Part shown: positions 52,501-63,684 of the stretch, in pieces
Position numbering within the stretch: position 1 is the first letter of the stretch
How the letters are laid out: the number at the start of each line of letters is the position of its first letter
Origin: Nocardia caishijiensis NBRC 108228
Lineage (GTDB): Bacteria; Actinomycetota; Actinomycetes; Mycobacteriales; Mycobacteriaceae
Reading direction: 5' to 3'
Assembly: GCF_001612825.1 (NCBI RefSeq)
Contig: NZ_BDBE01000039.1
Span: 62,001-126,000 of the forward strand
DNA length: 64,000 nt
The notes under the pieces: generated by a model
What the model was told of the DNA's origin: nothing
Database searches by the model: none
The model's input: the letters and a program-made list of their open reading frames with translations, nothing else
Translations under genes and position numbers: made by a program

Positions 52501-53928
52501 ATGTCTTTCGCAGAGTTGCGCGCTCAGATGCTGCGCCGCAAACCACTCGTCGAAGTGGAAGACGAGATCCCCGGCGACGAACGCCTCGCCAAATCACTCG
52601 GCCTGTGGCAACTCACCGCCATCGGTGTCGGCGGCATCATCGGCGCGGGCATCTTCACCCTGGCCGGATCGGTCGCCCACTCGGTGACCGGGCCCGCGGT
52701 GCTGATCTCGTTCCTCATCGCCGGTGTCGCCAGCGCGGCCGCCGCCCTGTGCTACGCCGAATTCGCGGGCATGGTCCCGAAAGCGGGCTCGGCCTACACC
52801 TACGGCTATGTCTCGCTCGGTGAGCTCGCCGGTTGGTTCATCGGTTGGGACCTGCTGCTCGAGTACATCGCGGTCGCCGCCGTGGTCGCCATCGGGGTGT
52901 CGGGGTACTTCGGGTTCCTGCTCGACCAGGTCGGTTTGACGCTGCCCGAGTGGATGCTCGGCGCGCCCGACACCGGCGACGGCCGGGTGGTCGACCTGTT
53001 CGCGGTGCTGTTCTGTCTCGGTACCGCCTGGGTGCTGTCACGCGGGATCGGCAGCGTCGGACGGTTCGAGACCGTCGCGGTCGGCATCAAGGTCGCGCTG
53101 GTCGTGCTCATCGTGGTGCTCGGGGTGTTCCACATCGACAGCGCCAACTACGACCCGTACTTCCCCTACGGCGCGGGCGCGGTGTGGACGGGTGCGGCGA
53201 CGGTGTTCTTCGCGGTGTTCGGTTACGACGCCATGAGTACCGCCGCCGAGGAGTCCATCGACGGGCGCAAGCACCTGCCCAAGGCGATCATCTACTCCCT
53301 GGCCATCGCCATGGTGCTCTACGTGCTGTGCACGCTGGTGCTCACCGGCATGCAGAAGTACACCGAGATCAGCCCGACCAGCGGGTTCTCCACCGCCTTC
53401 GAATCGGTCGGGATGCCGGGCGTCGCCAATATCATCGCCGTCGGCGCGATCGTCGGCATCATCACCGTGGTGCTCACCTTCATGCTCGGTGTCACCCGCG
53501 TGTGGTTCGCGATGAGCCGAGACGGCCTGCTGCCCAGCTGGTTCGCCAAGACCCACCCCACCCGCAAGGTACCGACCAGGGTCACCTGGATCGTCGGCAT
53601 CGGCGCGGCGATCCTGGCCGGTGTGCTGCCAATCAACACCGTCGCCGAGCTCACCAATATCGGCATCCTGATGGCGTTCATCGTGGTGTGCGTGGCGGTG
53701 ATCGTGTTGCGGCGCACCAGGCCCGACGCGCCGCGCTCGTTCCGGCTGCCGTTGATGCCGGTGATCCCGCTGATCGGGATCGGCTTCTCGGCGTACCTGA
53801 TCTGGTCGCTGCCGTGGGAGACCTGGGTGCGCTTCGCCGGGTGGTTGCTCGTCGGGCTCGTGGTGTACTTCGGCTATTCCCGCAAGCATTCGCTGCTGAA
53901 CGGGTCCACCCCGGAGAAGATCACGTAG
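52501..53928 (+). CDS. APC-family amino-acid permease (YfnA/CAT type)
   Basis: 475 residues with about 12 helices. GIGVGGIIGAGIFTLAGSVA-like first helix, CYAEFAGMVPKAGSAYTYGY and GYDAMSTAAEESIDGRKHLP are the cationic-amino-acid-transporter subgroup signatures. AAGGA stands before the ATG. It follows pruB in the same direction after 115 bp, so it may bring proline or another amino acid to the pathway. Stop lies 25 bases from the convergent acyl-CoA ligase gene. Confidence 0.87.
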   Translation: MSFAELRAQMLRRKPLVEVEDEIPGDERLAKSLGLWQLTAIGVGGIIGAGIFTLAGSVAHSVTGPAVLISFLIAGVASAAAALCYAEFAGMVPKAGSAYTYGYVSLGELAGWFIGWDLLLEYIAVAAVVAIGVSGYFGFLLDQVGLTLPEWMLGAPDTGDGRVVDLFAVLFCLGTAWVLSRGIGSVGRFETVAVGIKVALVVLIVVLGVFHIDSANYDPYFPYGAGAVWTGAATVFFAVFGYDAMSTAAEESIDGRKHLPKAIIYSLAIAMVLYVLCTLVLTGMQKYTEISPTSGFSTAFESVGMPGVANIIAVGAIVGIITVVLTFMLGVTRVWFAMSRDGLLPSWFAKTHPTRKVPTRVTWIVGIGAAILAGVLPINTVAELTNIGILMAFIVVCVAVIVLRRTRPDAPRSFRLPLMPVIPLIGIGFSAYLIWSLPWETWVRFAGWLLVGLVVYFGYSRKHSLLNGSTPEKIT

Positions 53929-53953
53929 CGCCGAATCCGGGCAGGCGCCGCGC

Positions 53954-56041
53954 TCAGTCGCTCAGCGCCTGCTCCGGCTGCACGAGCATCCGCTTCAGGA
54001 TCTTGCCGGTCTCCCCGCGCGGCAGCGCGGGGATGAAGGTGACATCGCGCGGCACCGAGAACCGGCTCAGACGGTGGCGGATGTAGGTGCGGATCATGTC
54101 CGGGTCCAGGCCCGCGCCTTCGCGTTTCACCACGAACGCGGCCAGGCGCTGACCGAACTCGCGATCGGGGACGCCGACCACGGCCACCTCGGTGACCTGC
54201 GGCAGATGCGCCAGCGCCTCCTCCACCGGGCGCGGGAAGACGTTCTCGCCGCCGGAGATGATCATCTCGTCGTCGCGGCCGGCCACGAACAGCCTGCCCG
54301 AGGCGTCGAGGTACCCCAGGTCGCCGGTGTCGAGCATGCCGTCGGCCTCCTCCGGCGGTGCGGCATTGACGTACCCGTCGAAGAGCATGTGGTTGGCGAC
54401 GAAGATGTGTCCCACGGCGCCGACCGGTACCGGGCGCAGGTCGGGCCCGAGTACCGCCACCCGGGTGCCGAGCGGCGGACGACCCGCCGTGGTCGGCGAG
54501 ACCCGCAGGTCGGCGGGAGTGGCGACGCTGGCCCACGACACCTCGGTGGAGCCGTACACGTTGTAGAGCACATCGCCGTAGGTGTCGAGGAACCGCAGCA
54601 CGGTGGCACCGGCCAGCGGTGCGCCGCAGCTCACCACGTGCCGCAGACTCGACAGGTCGAAACTCGCCCGGACGTCGTCGGGCACGTCGAGGAGGCGTTC
54701 GACCATGGTCGGCACCACGATCAGGGTGGTGATGCGGTGTTCGCTGATGGAACGCAGGCAGGCGAGGGCGTCGAAGCCGTCGCTGAGCACGACGGTCGCG
54801 CGCAGCGCGGTACTCAGCTGCAGTCCGGCCAGCCCCCAGGTGTGGAACAGCGGTGCCGGTACGAGCACCACCTCCTCCACTCGCAGCGGAATCCGCGACA
54901 ACAGTGCGGCGATGGTGCCGAAACCTTTGGCGTGTGGGCGGCGGGCGCCCTTGGGTGAACCGCTGGTTCCCGAGGTGAGCACGATCAGCCTGCCGGGGTG
55001 GGCGGGCACCGGAAAGTCCCTGTTGCCCGCGGCGATCAGGCTGTCGGTGGTGGCGCGCCGCGGGTCGGGCGGGTCGGCGTCGGTGGTGAACCGTGGGATC
55101 TCGCTGTGCAGGTAGCGGATCAGCGTCTCGAGTTCACCGTCGACGAACACCGCGCCGAGGCGGTGACGCTGCACGATCTCCTCGATGCGCCGCCCGGACA
55201 GTCCCGCGTTCAGCAGCGCGACGTCGACCCCGAGTTTGCCCGCGGCGACCATCGTCTCGACCATGCCCGCGTGGTTGCGGGCCAGCAACCCGATGGCGTC
55301 ACCGGCGCGCATGCCGAGTTCGTACATGGCACCGGCCAGCGCATCGGAACGCGTATCGATCTCACGGAATGTCCTGGTGCCGAACCGATCGAGCACCGCG
55401 ACCCGATCCGGGGAATGCGCGGCACCGGCGGCGTAACCGCCCGCCAGGTTGAAACCCCACTTCGACAGGGACCGCAACTGTTTGAGGATCGACACCGGTT
55501 CCGGTCGCATCAGACCGGTGGCCGCGATGGAACGCGCGACCCCGGCATTGCGGCGCAGCGGCGAGCGTTCGGCGTTCACCACCACCGACGACCGGGTTCC
55601 CGCGATCACGTCGGCGGTACGACGCAGGCCCGCCTTCACCCACTCGGTGACCACCGAGTTGGCGCGCTGCTCGAGCATCGGGTGCACCCGAGCGGCGGCG
55701 AACAGCGTGATGTCGAGCCGGGTGCGTTGCTGGTCGCCGCGCAGCCGCACCGACACGAAGCTGCCGAGCGCGGGGCTGCGCAGTTCGAAGCTCTCGTACC
55801 AGCGGCCGATACCGAGGACCAGCTCGTGGGTGTGGATACCGGTGTCCACCGAGCCGACCCGGACCTGCCAGACCACTGCCCCGTCGGGGTGATCTATCCG
55901 TTCGCAGGCGCCGATCCCGGTGAACATGCGGGGATAACTCTGCGGATCGAGCAGGACATCCCAGAGGGCTTGCCTGGCGATGGTGAAATCCGCGCTGACA
56001 TCGATGACGTCGGTGACCAAACTCCGTGCTCTTCCCAACAA
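53954..56041 (-). CDS. SRPBCC domain fused to acyl-CoA synthetase (AMP-binding)
   Basis: Up to 695 residues. Residues ~10-150 form a SRPBCC/START-like ligand-binding domain (FTIARQALWDVLLDPQSYPRMF, TRLDITLFAA). After a basic linker, residues ~200-690 are an ANL adenylating enzyme: P-loop LTSGTSGSPKG (355-365), YGSTEVSW, DTGDLGYLDASGRLFVAGR and the C-terminal Lys in GETGKILKR. It should activate a fatty or aromatic acid as acyl-AMP and then acyl-CoA. Only TTG codons are available as starts (56041 or nearby), so the exact N-terminus is uncertain. Similar ligases in mycobacteria normally lack the leading domain. Confidence 0.83.
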   Translation of the reverse strand: MLGRARSLVTDVIDVSADFTIARQALWDVLLDPQSYPRMFTGIGACERIDHPDGAVVWQVRVGSVDTGIHTHELVLGIGRWYESFELRSPALGSFVSVRLRGDQQRTRLDITLFAAARVHPMLEQRANSVVTEWVKAGLRRTADVIAGTRSSVVVNAERSPLRRNAGVARSIAATGLMRPEPVSILKQLRSLSKWGFNLAGGYAAGAAHSPDRVAVLDRFGTRTFREIDTRSDALAGAMYELGMRAGDAIGLLARNHAGMVETMVAAGKLGVDVALLNAGLSGRRIEEIVQRHRLGAVFVDGELETLIRYLHSEIPRFTTDADPPDPRRATTDSLIAAGNRDFPVPAHPGRLIVLTSGTSGSPKGARRPHAKGFGTIAALLSRIPLRVEEVVLVPAPLFHTWGLAGLQLSTALRATVVLSDGFDALACLRSISEHRITTLIVVPTMVERLLDVPDDVRASFDLSSLRHVVSCGAPLAGATVLRFLDTYGDVLYNVYGSTEVSWASVATPADLRVSPTTAGRPPLGTRVAVLGPDLRPVPVGAVGHIFVANHMLFDGYVNAAPPEEADGMLDTGDLGYLDASGRLFVAGRDDEMIISGGENVFPRPVEEALAHLPQVTEVAVVGVPDREFGQRLAAFVVKREGAGLDPDMIRTYIRHRLSRFSVPRDVTFIPALPRGETGKILKRMLVQPEQALSD

Positions 56042-56301
56042 CCGGGCACGGCGGTCGATCCCGCCGTGCGGGTCGTCACGCTACCGTCGAGCGGCGTCCC
56101 ACAACCAAGAATCCGACAAATCCGGTGGTGCCGGACGGTTTCTACAGGATTTTGGTCGGTCGGCCAGCAGTCCGACGATGCGGATGTGAAACCCCCCAAT
56201 GGCTTGCACGGCGCCCGAGGATGCCGAAGTATTGCTGGCAGCTAGGTCCCGATCTGCAGAGTCGCCGCTGGCCGCGGCACGACGAGCGAAGAGGTGTGGA
56301 C

Positions 56302-58860
<2,559 letters not shown>

Positions 58861-58869
58861 CCGCGCGAC

Positions 58870-58901
58870 GGTGACCCGGTGCGAAGACGGACCGGGCCAC
58901 C
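58870..58901. terminator. Hairpin after the Clp gene
   Basis: GGTGACCCGGT / ACCGGGCCACC, 11-bp arms with one mismatch and a 10-nt loop, ten bases after the Clp stop and before the convergent small gene. Confidence 0.5.
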
Positions 58902-58914
58902 GACGTCGTGCGGA

Positions 58915-59307
58915 TCAGCCGCCGGTGACCACGCAGGACTCGCCGAAGCGATACCCCCGGCCGACGCTCACGTCGACGGCGCGGCCGATGCCGTCCTGGA
59001 CCGCGGCCAGGGTGTGCGCTCCGGTGCTCGACGGCACCCACGGCATGGTCGCGATGCCGTCGGTGGGATTCACGACCGCGAGCAACGTCCCGTTGTCGTA
59101 GAACGCGACAGGAACGATGCCGACACTCAGCCGGGCCTCGAGATAATGGGTACACCCGGTGCCGTAATTCGTCGAACTACCGACGCTCAGACTGGGATTC
59201 ACCGTCAGTTGCGACACCCCGGCCGAAGCCGTCGGCGAGCCGAACATCATCGCCGCCACGGCCGTTCCCACGGCCGCGACGACCACACCACCTGCCCTGT
59301 CACTCAT
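58915..59307 (-). CDS. Small secreted protein with Ig-like character
   Basis: 130 residues. The signal peptide (VVVAAVGTAVAAMMFGSPTASA) is clear. The mature ~100 residues alternate short strands (VPVAFYDNGTLLAVVNPTDG, GAHTLAAVQDGIGRAVDVSV) as in bacterial Ig-like/invasin repeats and carry two cysteines (GTGCTHY, GESCVV) placed to link the ends. Family not recognised beyond that. Monocistronic. Confidence 0.75.
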   Translation of the reverse strand: MSDRAGGVVVAAVGTAVAAMMFGSPTASAGVSQLTVNPSLSVGSSTNYGTGCTHYLEARLSVGIVPVAFYDNGTLLAVVNPTDGIATMPWVPSSTGAHTLAAVQDGIGRAVDVSVGRGYRFGESCVVTGG

Positions 59308-59449
59308 ATCTCACGTCCTTGTGCTGCGGGGTCGGCCGAACGCGAGGCCGACGAGGTTTCCCCAATCCTGGCCCCATCGGCACCGCTATGGTGGGAGAAA
59401 CACCCGAATCCCCGCATTCGTCCAGCTACCACCCCGGCCCACGGAACGG

Positions 59450-59487
59450 CACCGCCCACCGTCCGGCAGCGGCGGAGGTGGGCGGTG
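59450..59487. terminator. Hairpin at the end of the conservon operon
   Basis: Perfect 11-bp inverted repeat CACCGCCCACC / GGTGGGCGGTG with a 16-nt loop, 43 bases beyond the P450 stop on its 3' side. Confidence 0.55.
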
Positions 59488-59530
59488 TGAGCGAATGTCG
59501 AGCGACTTCCCGGCGGCCGGGAGCGAGCCG

Positions 59531-60742
59531 TCAGGGCATCGGCAAGGGTGGCGTGCTCGGGAAGACGACCGGGAGCGCGGCGAGGGACCGATGGAATGCG
59601 CCGGGGCGCCAGACCAGGTCCTCGGCGGGCACGGCCAGACGGATCTCCGGAAGCGCGTCGAGCAGCTGGTCGATGGCGTCCTGCACGATCAGGTACGCGA
59701 CCGATTTCGCGGGACACCCGTGCGGACCGGTGCTCCACGACAGGTGGGCGCGATTGTGGATCACGTCGAGCCCGGCGATGGCCGGATCGTTGTTGCAGGC
59801 GGCCATGCTGATGACGACCGGTTCGTGCGCGGGCAGCCAGGTGTCCTCGATGAGGGTCGGTTGCCGGGGGTAGGTCATGCAGAAGTTGGCCAGCGGCGGA
59901 TCCGTGAACAGCACCTCGTCGAGGGCGTCGCGGGTCGACATGCTGCCGCCGAGGACATCGCCCGCGAAGCGGTCGTCGGTGAGCATCAACCGCAGCGTGT
60001 TGACCACCAGATTGAGCATGGGCTCGATGCCCGCGCCGTAGAGCACCAGCAGCTGGTGCACCAGTTCCTCGTCGGTGAGCGCCGCCGGGTGTTGCAGCAA
60101 CCGGGTGGCCACATCGTCGCCGGGTTCGCGTTTGCGCAGTCCGACCAGATCGGCCAGGGCGCTGGCGAGCATGTTGTTGCCCGCCTCGGCGTCCGCGCCA
60201 CCCTCGAAGATCTGCGACATCCCGATGGCCACCTGCTGACCGATCTCCGGTGTGCAGCCGAGCATCGAGTTCAGCGCCTGGAACACCAGCGGGAACGCGT
60301 ACTGGCTCAACAGGTCCGCCGAGCCGCTGGCGCAGAAGCTGTTGATGAGCGGGATCGCGAACTGCTCGACGGTGCTGTGCATCGCGTACAGGTCGACCCC
60401 GGCCAGACCGGCCACATTGGCCTGCCGGTAGCGGGCGTGTTCGGCGCCGGTGGTGCGCAGCGCGGCGGGCCGGAACTGCAGCATGGGCAACACCGGGCAG
60501 TCCTTGGGGATGTTGCGTTCCCACATGCGCGGATCGGCCGGGAAGTGGTCGGGATCGTTGAGGATCCGCACCGCGGTGTGATAGCCGATCACCAGGGTGG
60601 CCCGGATACCCGGCGAGAGTTCGACCGGGACGAGGGAGCCGAACCGTTCCCGCATCTTCCGGTAGGCAGCCTGCGGGTCGGCCGCGAATTCGGGCGAGTA
60701 CATCGGCACCCGGACTTCGGCCGCGAGGTCTTGCAAGGTCAC
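59531..60742 (-). CDS. Conservon cytochrome P450 lacking the ExxR motif (CYP157-like, CvnE)
   Basis: 403 residues from the GTG that overlaps the GTPase stop (GTGA). The haem-ligand segment is WSTGPHGCPAK with Cys343. The K-helix, normally ExxR, reads E276-V-L-F279 followed by TDPP, so the invariant Arg is replaced by Phe. The I-helix YGAGIEP also lacks the usual (A/G)GxDT. Streptomyces conservon P450s of the CYP157 family are known to lack ExxR, and the gene is at the same operon position here. It probably works in the GTPase signalling complex, possibly without typical monooxygenation. Confidence 0.87.
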   Translation of the reverse strand: MTLQDLAAEVRVPMYSPEFAADPQAAYRKMRERFGSLVPVELSPGIRATLVIGYHTAVRILNDPDHFPADPRMWERNIPKDCPVLPMLQFRPAALRTTGAEHARYRQANVAGLAGVDLYAMHSTVEQFAIPLINSFCASGSADLLSQYAFPLVFQALNSMLGCTPEIGQQVAIGMSQIFEGGADAEAGNNMLASALADLVGLRKREPGDDVATRLLQHPAALTDEELVHQLLVLYGAGIEPMLNLVVNTLRLMLTDDRFAGDVLGGSMSTRDALDEVLFTDPPLANFCMTYPRQPTLIEDTWLPAHEPVVISMAACNNDPAIAGLDVIHNRAHLSWSTGPHGCPAKSVAYLIVQDAIDQLLDALPEIRLAVPAEDLVWRPGAFHRSLAALPVVFPSTPPLPMP

Positions 60743-61341
60743 CGAACTGCCGCTTCCTGCCTCTGGAATAGGTACTCCGCCAACGTGATCAGCGCACGCA
60801 GGCCGTGATCGCGGCGTCGTGCGTCGACCGCGATCACCGGGGTCTCGGGGGTGAGGTCGAGGGCTTCTCGCACCTCTTCGAGCGGGTAGCGACGGAAGCC
60901 GTCGAACTCGTTGACCGCCACCGCGTACGGCACGCCGCGCTGTTCCAGCGCCGAGAGCACGTCGTCGGCCTTCTCGATGCGCCGGGTGTCGACCAGAACG
61001 AGCGCACCGAGCGCGCCGCGCGCCAGTTCCTCCCACAGCGGCGCGAACCGCTCCTGGCCCGGCGTACCGAACAGGTACAGCGCCAGTTGGGGGTTGAGCG
61101 TGAGCCTGCCGAAGTCGAGGGCGACGGTGGTCTGCACCTTGCTGCCGAGACCGGCCAGATCGTCGACACCGATACTCGCCTCGGTGATCGTTTCCTCGGT
61201 GCGCAGCGGCCGGATCTCGGACACGGCGCACACGAAGGTCGTCTTGCCGACACCGAAATTGCCCGCGACCAGGATCTTCACCGACCTGGTCACCGTCTCG
61301 GCGACGTAGTCGACCTCAGCCTGCGAGGGCACGGAGACCAT
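60739..61341 (-). CDS. cvnD: Conservon small GTPase (CvnD)
   Basis: 200 residues. G1 GNFGVGKTT (27-35), an effector Thr-rich segment TEETITEASIG, G3 LFGTPGQERF and G4 NEFD instead of NKxD, as in CvnD proteins and MglA-related bacterial GTPases. AAGGAGG stands just before the ATG. It overlaps CvnC by 26 bp and the P450 by 4 nt. It is expected to be membrane-associated with CvnA-C and to switch between GTP- and GDP-bound forms. Confidence 0.9.
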   Translation of the reverse strand: MVSVPSQAEVDYVAETVTRSVKILVAGNFGVGKTTFVCAVSEIRPLRTEETITEASIGVDDLAGLGSKVQTTVALDFGRLTLNPQLALYLFGTPGQERFAPLWEELARGALGALVLVDTRRIEKADDVLSALEQRGVPYAVAVNEFDGFRRYPLEEVREALDLTPETPVIAVDARRRDHGLRALITLAEYLFQRQEAAVR

Positions 61342-61666
61342 GGAGCACCTCCTTGATCAACGCCAGTTCCGGCTTCACCTCGGCCGGCGTGGGGCAATGC
61401 AGGTGTCCGCTGTCGAGCAGGTCGGACACGATGATCTTCACCACCGAGGCGGGCAGGTCGAGGTACGCCGAGAGTTCGGCGATCGACAGCGCGCCACGGC
61501 GGCTGGTGAGCGCGAGTACCCGGCGCTCGTCGGGGCGGTGATCGGGGCGCGCGTCGGCGACGGCACGCACGAGGGTCACCAGATCGAGTTCGTGCGCGGC
61601 CCGTGTCCGGCCGCCGGTGCGCACATAGGACCTGACGAGGTCTGGATCACGCCTGCCTCGGCTCAT
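61316..61666 (-). CDS. cvnC: Conservon DUF742 protein (CvnC)
   Basis: 116 residues. The DUF742 sequence is nearly complete: DPDLVRSYVRTGGRT, the winged-helix-like RGALSIAELSAYLDLPAS and LVKxIVSDLLDSGHL. It overlaps CvnB by one base and CvnD by 26 bp. The domain resembles a winged helix but is regarded as a protein-interaction module in these GTPase systems. Confidence 0.9.
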   Translation of the reverse strand: MSRGRRDPDLVRSYVRTGGRTRAAHELDLVTLVRAVADARPDHRPDERRVLALTSRRGALSIAELSAYLDLPASVVKIIVSDLLDSGHLHCPTPAEVKPELALIKEVLHGLRALAG

Positions 61667-62076
61667 TACCTGACACCGTGCCGTGGCGCCGCACCGATCT
61701 CGTGGCCGACCCGCGCGGCCAGCTCGTTCATCCGGTGCGCCACCAGCGCCACGTCGACATCGGCGGTGGTCGCGACCCCGAGCAGCGCGCCGACACCGGC
61801 GGCGGTGATCATGATCATGCCCTCGTCGTACTCGGTCATGTTCTGCCGCACGGTGTTCGCCGGTGACCCACAGAACTCACCCAGCGCCTTGCCGAGCGAA
61901 CGTAGCCCCGAGGCCGCCGCCGCGAACCGTTCGGCATCGTCCTTGGTGACGCCTCGGGAGTGGGCGATGCGTAGACCGTCGTCGGATAGCAGCACGGCGA
62001 AGCGGACGCCGGGGATCTCGAGATCCTCGAGCAGCCATGCCAGTCGGTTGGTGCTATCGGCTACCGGTGTGCTCAT
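61666..62076 (-). CDS. cvnB: Conservon roadblock/LC7 protein (CvnB)
   Basis: 136 residues of one roadblock/LC7 domain: LAWLLEDLEIPGVRFAVLLS, DDAERFAAAASGLRSLGKAL and MIMITAAGVGALLGVATT. Roadblock proteins act as scaffolds or activators for MglA/CvnD-type GTPases (Rv3364c is the M. tuberculosis counterpart). The start overlaps the CvnA gene's end by 23 bp; ATG 62076 is preferred over an upstream start at 62115. Confidence 0.9.
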   Translation of the reverse strand: MSTPVADSTNRLAWLLEDLEIPGVRFAVLLSDDGLRIAHSRGVTKDDAERFAAAASGLRSLGKALGEFCGSPANTVRQNMTEYDEGMIMITAAGVGALLGVATTADVDVALVAHRMNELAARVGHEIGAAPRHGVR

Positions 62077-63442
62077 CGGCTGTTCCTTCCGTGGATCGCT
62101 CGGCCGCAGCGGCACGACCGCTGCGGGAACCGCTGTGCCAGGCAGCGGCGAGGTCGGGGCGAGCCTGCCCCACTTCCGTGGTCACCCCCGCCGAATCCGG
62201 GGCGACCGGGCGGCGGCGCCGCTTGGGCAGCCCACCGCTGGTGATTTCGTGTACGGCCGCTCGGGGGCCGTCGGTCTCGACGGGGTCGGCCACGGGCACC
62301 GGGATGTGCGCGGGCGCGGCCAGTTCGGGCTCAGGGATTCTCGGCGCCTCTCCGCTCACCAGCAGCGCCGACGGCACATAGACCATCGCGCGCATGCCGC
62401 CGTAGATATTGGGACCGTCGACGTGCACGGAGAAGCCGTAACGCCGTGCCAGCGCGGCGATACCGGGGAAACCGACTTTGGGGGCCGGTCCCAGGTCGTG
62501 GATGTCGACGGAGCGTTCGCCGCTGAGGACCAGTCGCGCGTCCTCCAGCTGTTCGGGGCTCATCCGCATGCCCGCGTCGTCGACGATGATCGTGACGCCG
62601 TGGTGGCCTTCCTGGAAGCCGACTTCGACGAACGAAGAGGGCGGCGAGTACCGCAGCGCGTTGTCGAGCAGGGTGGCCAGGGTGTGCACGAGCGGCTCGA
62701 CGGCGCGGCTGATGACGATGCGCTCGGATTGGGCCGCGTGGACGCGGAGGAATTCACGCACTCGCCCGGTGGCGCCGCCCGCGACATCGGTGAGCGACTG
62801 CTGCGGCCAGCGACGACCAGGCAGACCACCGGAGACGATCACGTAGGACTGCGCCTGCCGGATCATCTGCTGCACGGTGTGGTCGATGCGAGTGAGGGTC
62901 TCGTAGACGGCGTCGTCACGGTGTTCGCGCAGTGCGGTACTCACCACCTGACCGAGGTCGGTGCCGAGGCTGACGACCGAGGTGCCGAACGAGCGCACCG
63001 CCGCGCTGGTCGCCGCACGGGAGGAAGCCTGCAGTTCGGTGCGGGTCTCCTCGCGGGCGGCCTGGACCTCGGCGGCGCGGCGTTGCTCGCCGTAGCGCTC
63101 GACCATGGCCCTGGTCTCCTCGGCGACCACGCGCAGGTCGTCGGCGTGCCCGGTCGCGATCGTCTGCAGCGACTGGCCGAGCGGCGCGTCGCGCAGTTCG
63201 GCGGGCAGTTCCACCGCGACCGACGGAATGTCGTGTCGCCGTACGGCATCGGTGATGGCGGGCAGGGTGATCTGGGCGAGGTGATGCACCGCGGCCTCAC
63301 ACAGTTCGCGCTCCCGCTTGGCGCTGTCGGCGCGTGCTCGTTGTTTACGCTCGTTGTGCATGGCGAGCACAGCCACGGCGATGGCCGCGAGGACCACCAG
63401 GGCTCCGATGATGAGCGACAGCACCGCGATTCCGGAGTTCAT
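62054..63442 (-). CDS. cvnA: Conservon sensor kinase-like membrane protein (CvnA)
   Basis: 462 residues. One membrane helix near the N-terminus (IAVLSLIIGALVVLAAIAVAV) with no sizeable external part, then long helices rich in Ala, Arg and Glu (coiled-coil, ~45-230), a HATPase_c domain with N-box TLLDNALRYSPP and DDAGMRMSP, and a ~90-residue disordered Pro/Arg-rich tail. No classical phospho-His motif is seen. It corresponds to Rv3365c-type proteins and is the putative sensor of the conservon, relaying to CvnB-D. Operon head. Confidence 0.9.
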   Translation of the reverse strand: MNSGIAVLSLIIGALVVLAAIAVAVLAMHNERKQRARADSAKRERELCEAAVHHLAQITLPAITDAVRRHDIPSVAVELPAELRDAPLGQSLQTIATGHADDLRVVAEETRAMVERYGEQRRAAEVQAAREETRTELQASSRAATSAAVRSFGTSVVSLGTDLGQVVSTALREHRDDAVYETLTRIDHTVQQMIRQAQSYVIVSGGLPGRRWPQQSLTDVAGGATGRVREFLRVHAAQSERIVISRAVEPLVHTLATLLDNALRYSPPSSFVEVGFQEGHHGVTIIVDDAGMRMSPEQLEDARLVLSGERSVDIHDLGPAPKVGFPGIAALARRYGFSVHVDGPNIYGGMRAMVYVPSALLVSGEAPRIPEPELAAPAHIPVPVADPVETDGPRAAVHEITSGGLPKRRRRPVAPDSAGVTTEVGQARPDLAAAWHSGSRSGRAAAAERSTEGTADEHTGSR

Positions 63443-63684
63443 CTGTTCTTTCGTCGTCGTTCCACCCGGGCAGTCGCCCTCGACCCGGACCGCGCGGTTA
63501 CCCGATACGCGACCCCTGCTTCCAGCGACCCGCACACATTAGCAGCACTGTGACCGTTTCGATATGGAACGTCCTGTCAGACATCGGATTTGCCGCCGAC
63601 CTTCCTGTTCAGCCGTCGACGGACCGTCCTCCGCGTACCCCACGCGGTCGCCGCGGAACCGGGGGTACCGGATACTATCCCGGC

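Noticed and set aside
53929..53953. Terminator between the permease and the acyl-CoA ligase
   Set aside because: Only a trivial GGCGCC palindrome is present in the 25-bp gap.
56042..56301. Heat-shock operator (CIRCE or HAIR) upstream of the Clp gene
   Set aside because: No TTAGCACTC/GAGTGCTAA or CTTGAGT/ACTCAAG element was found in the 260-bp gap.
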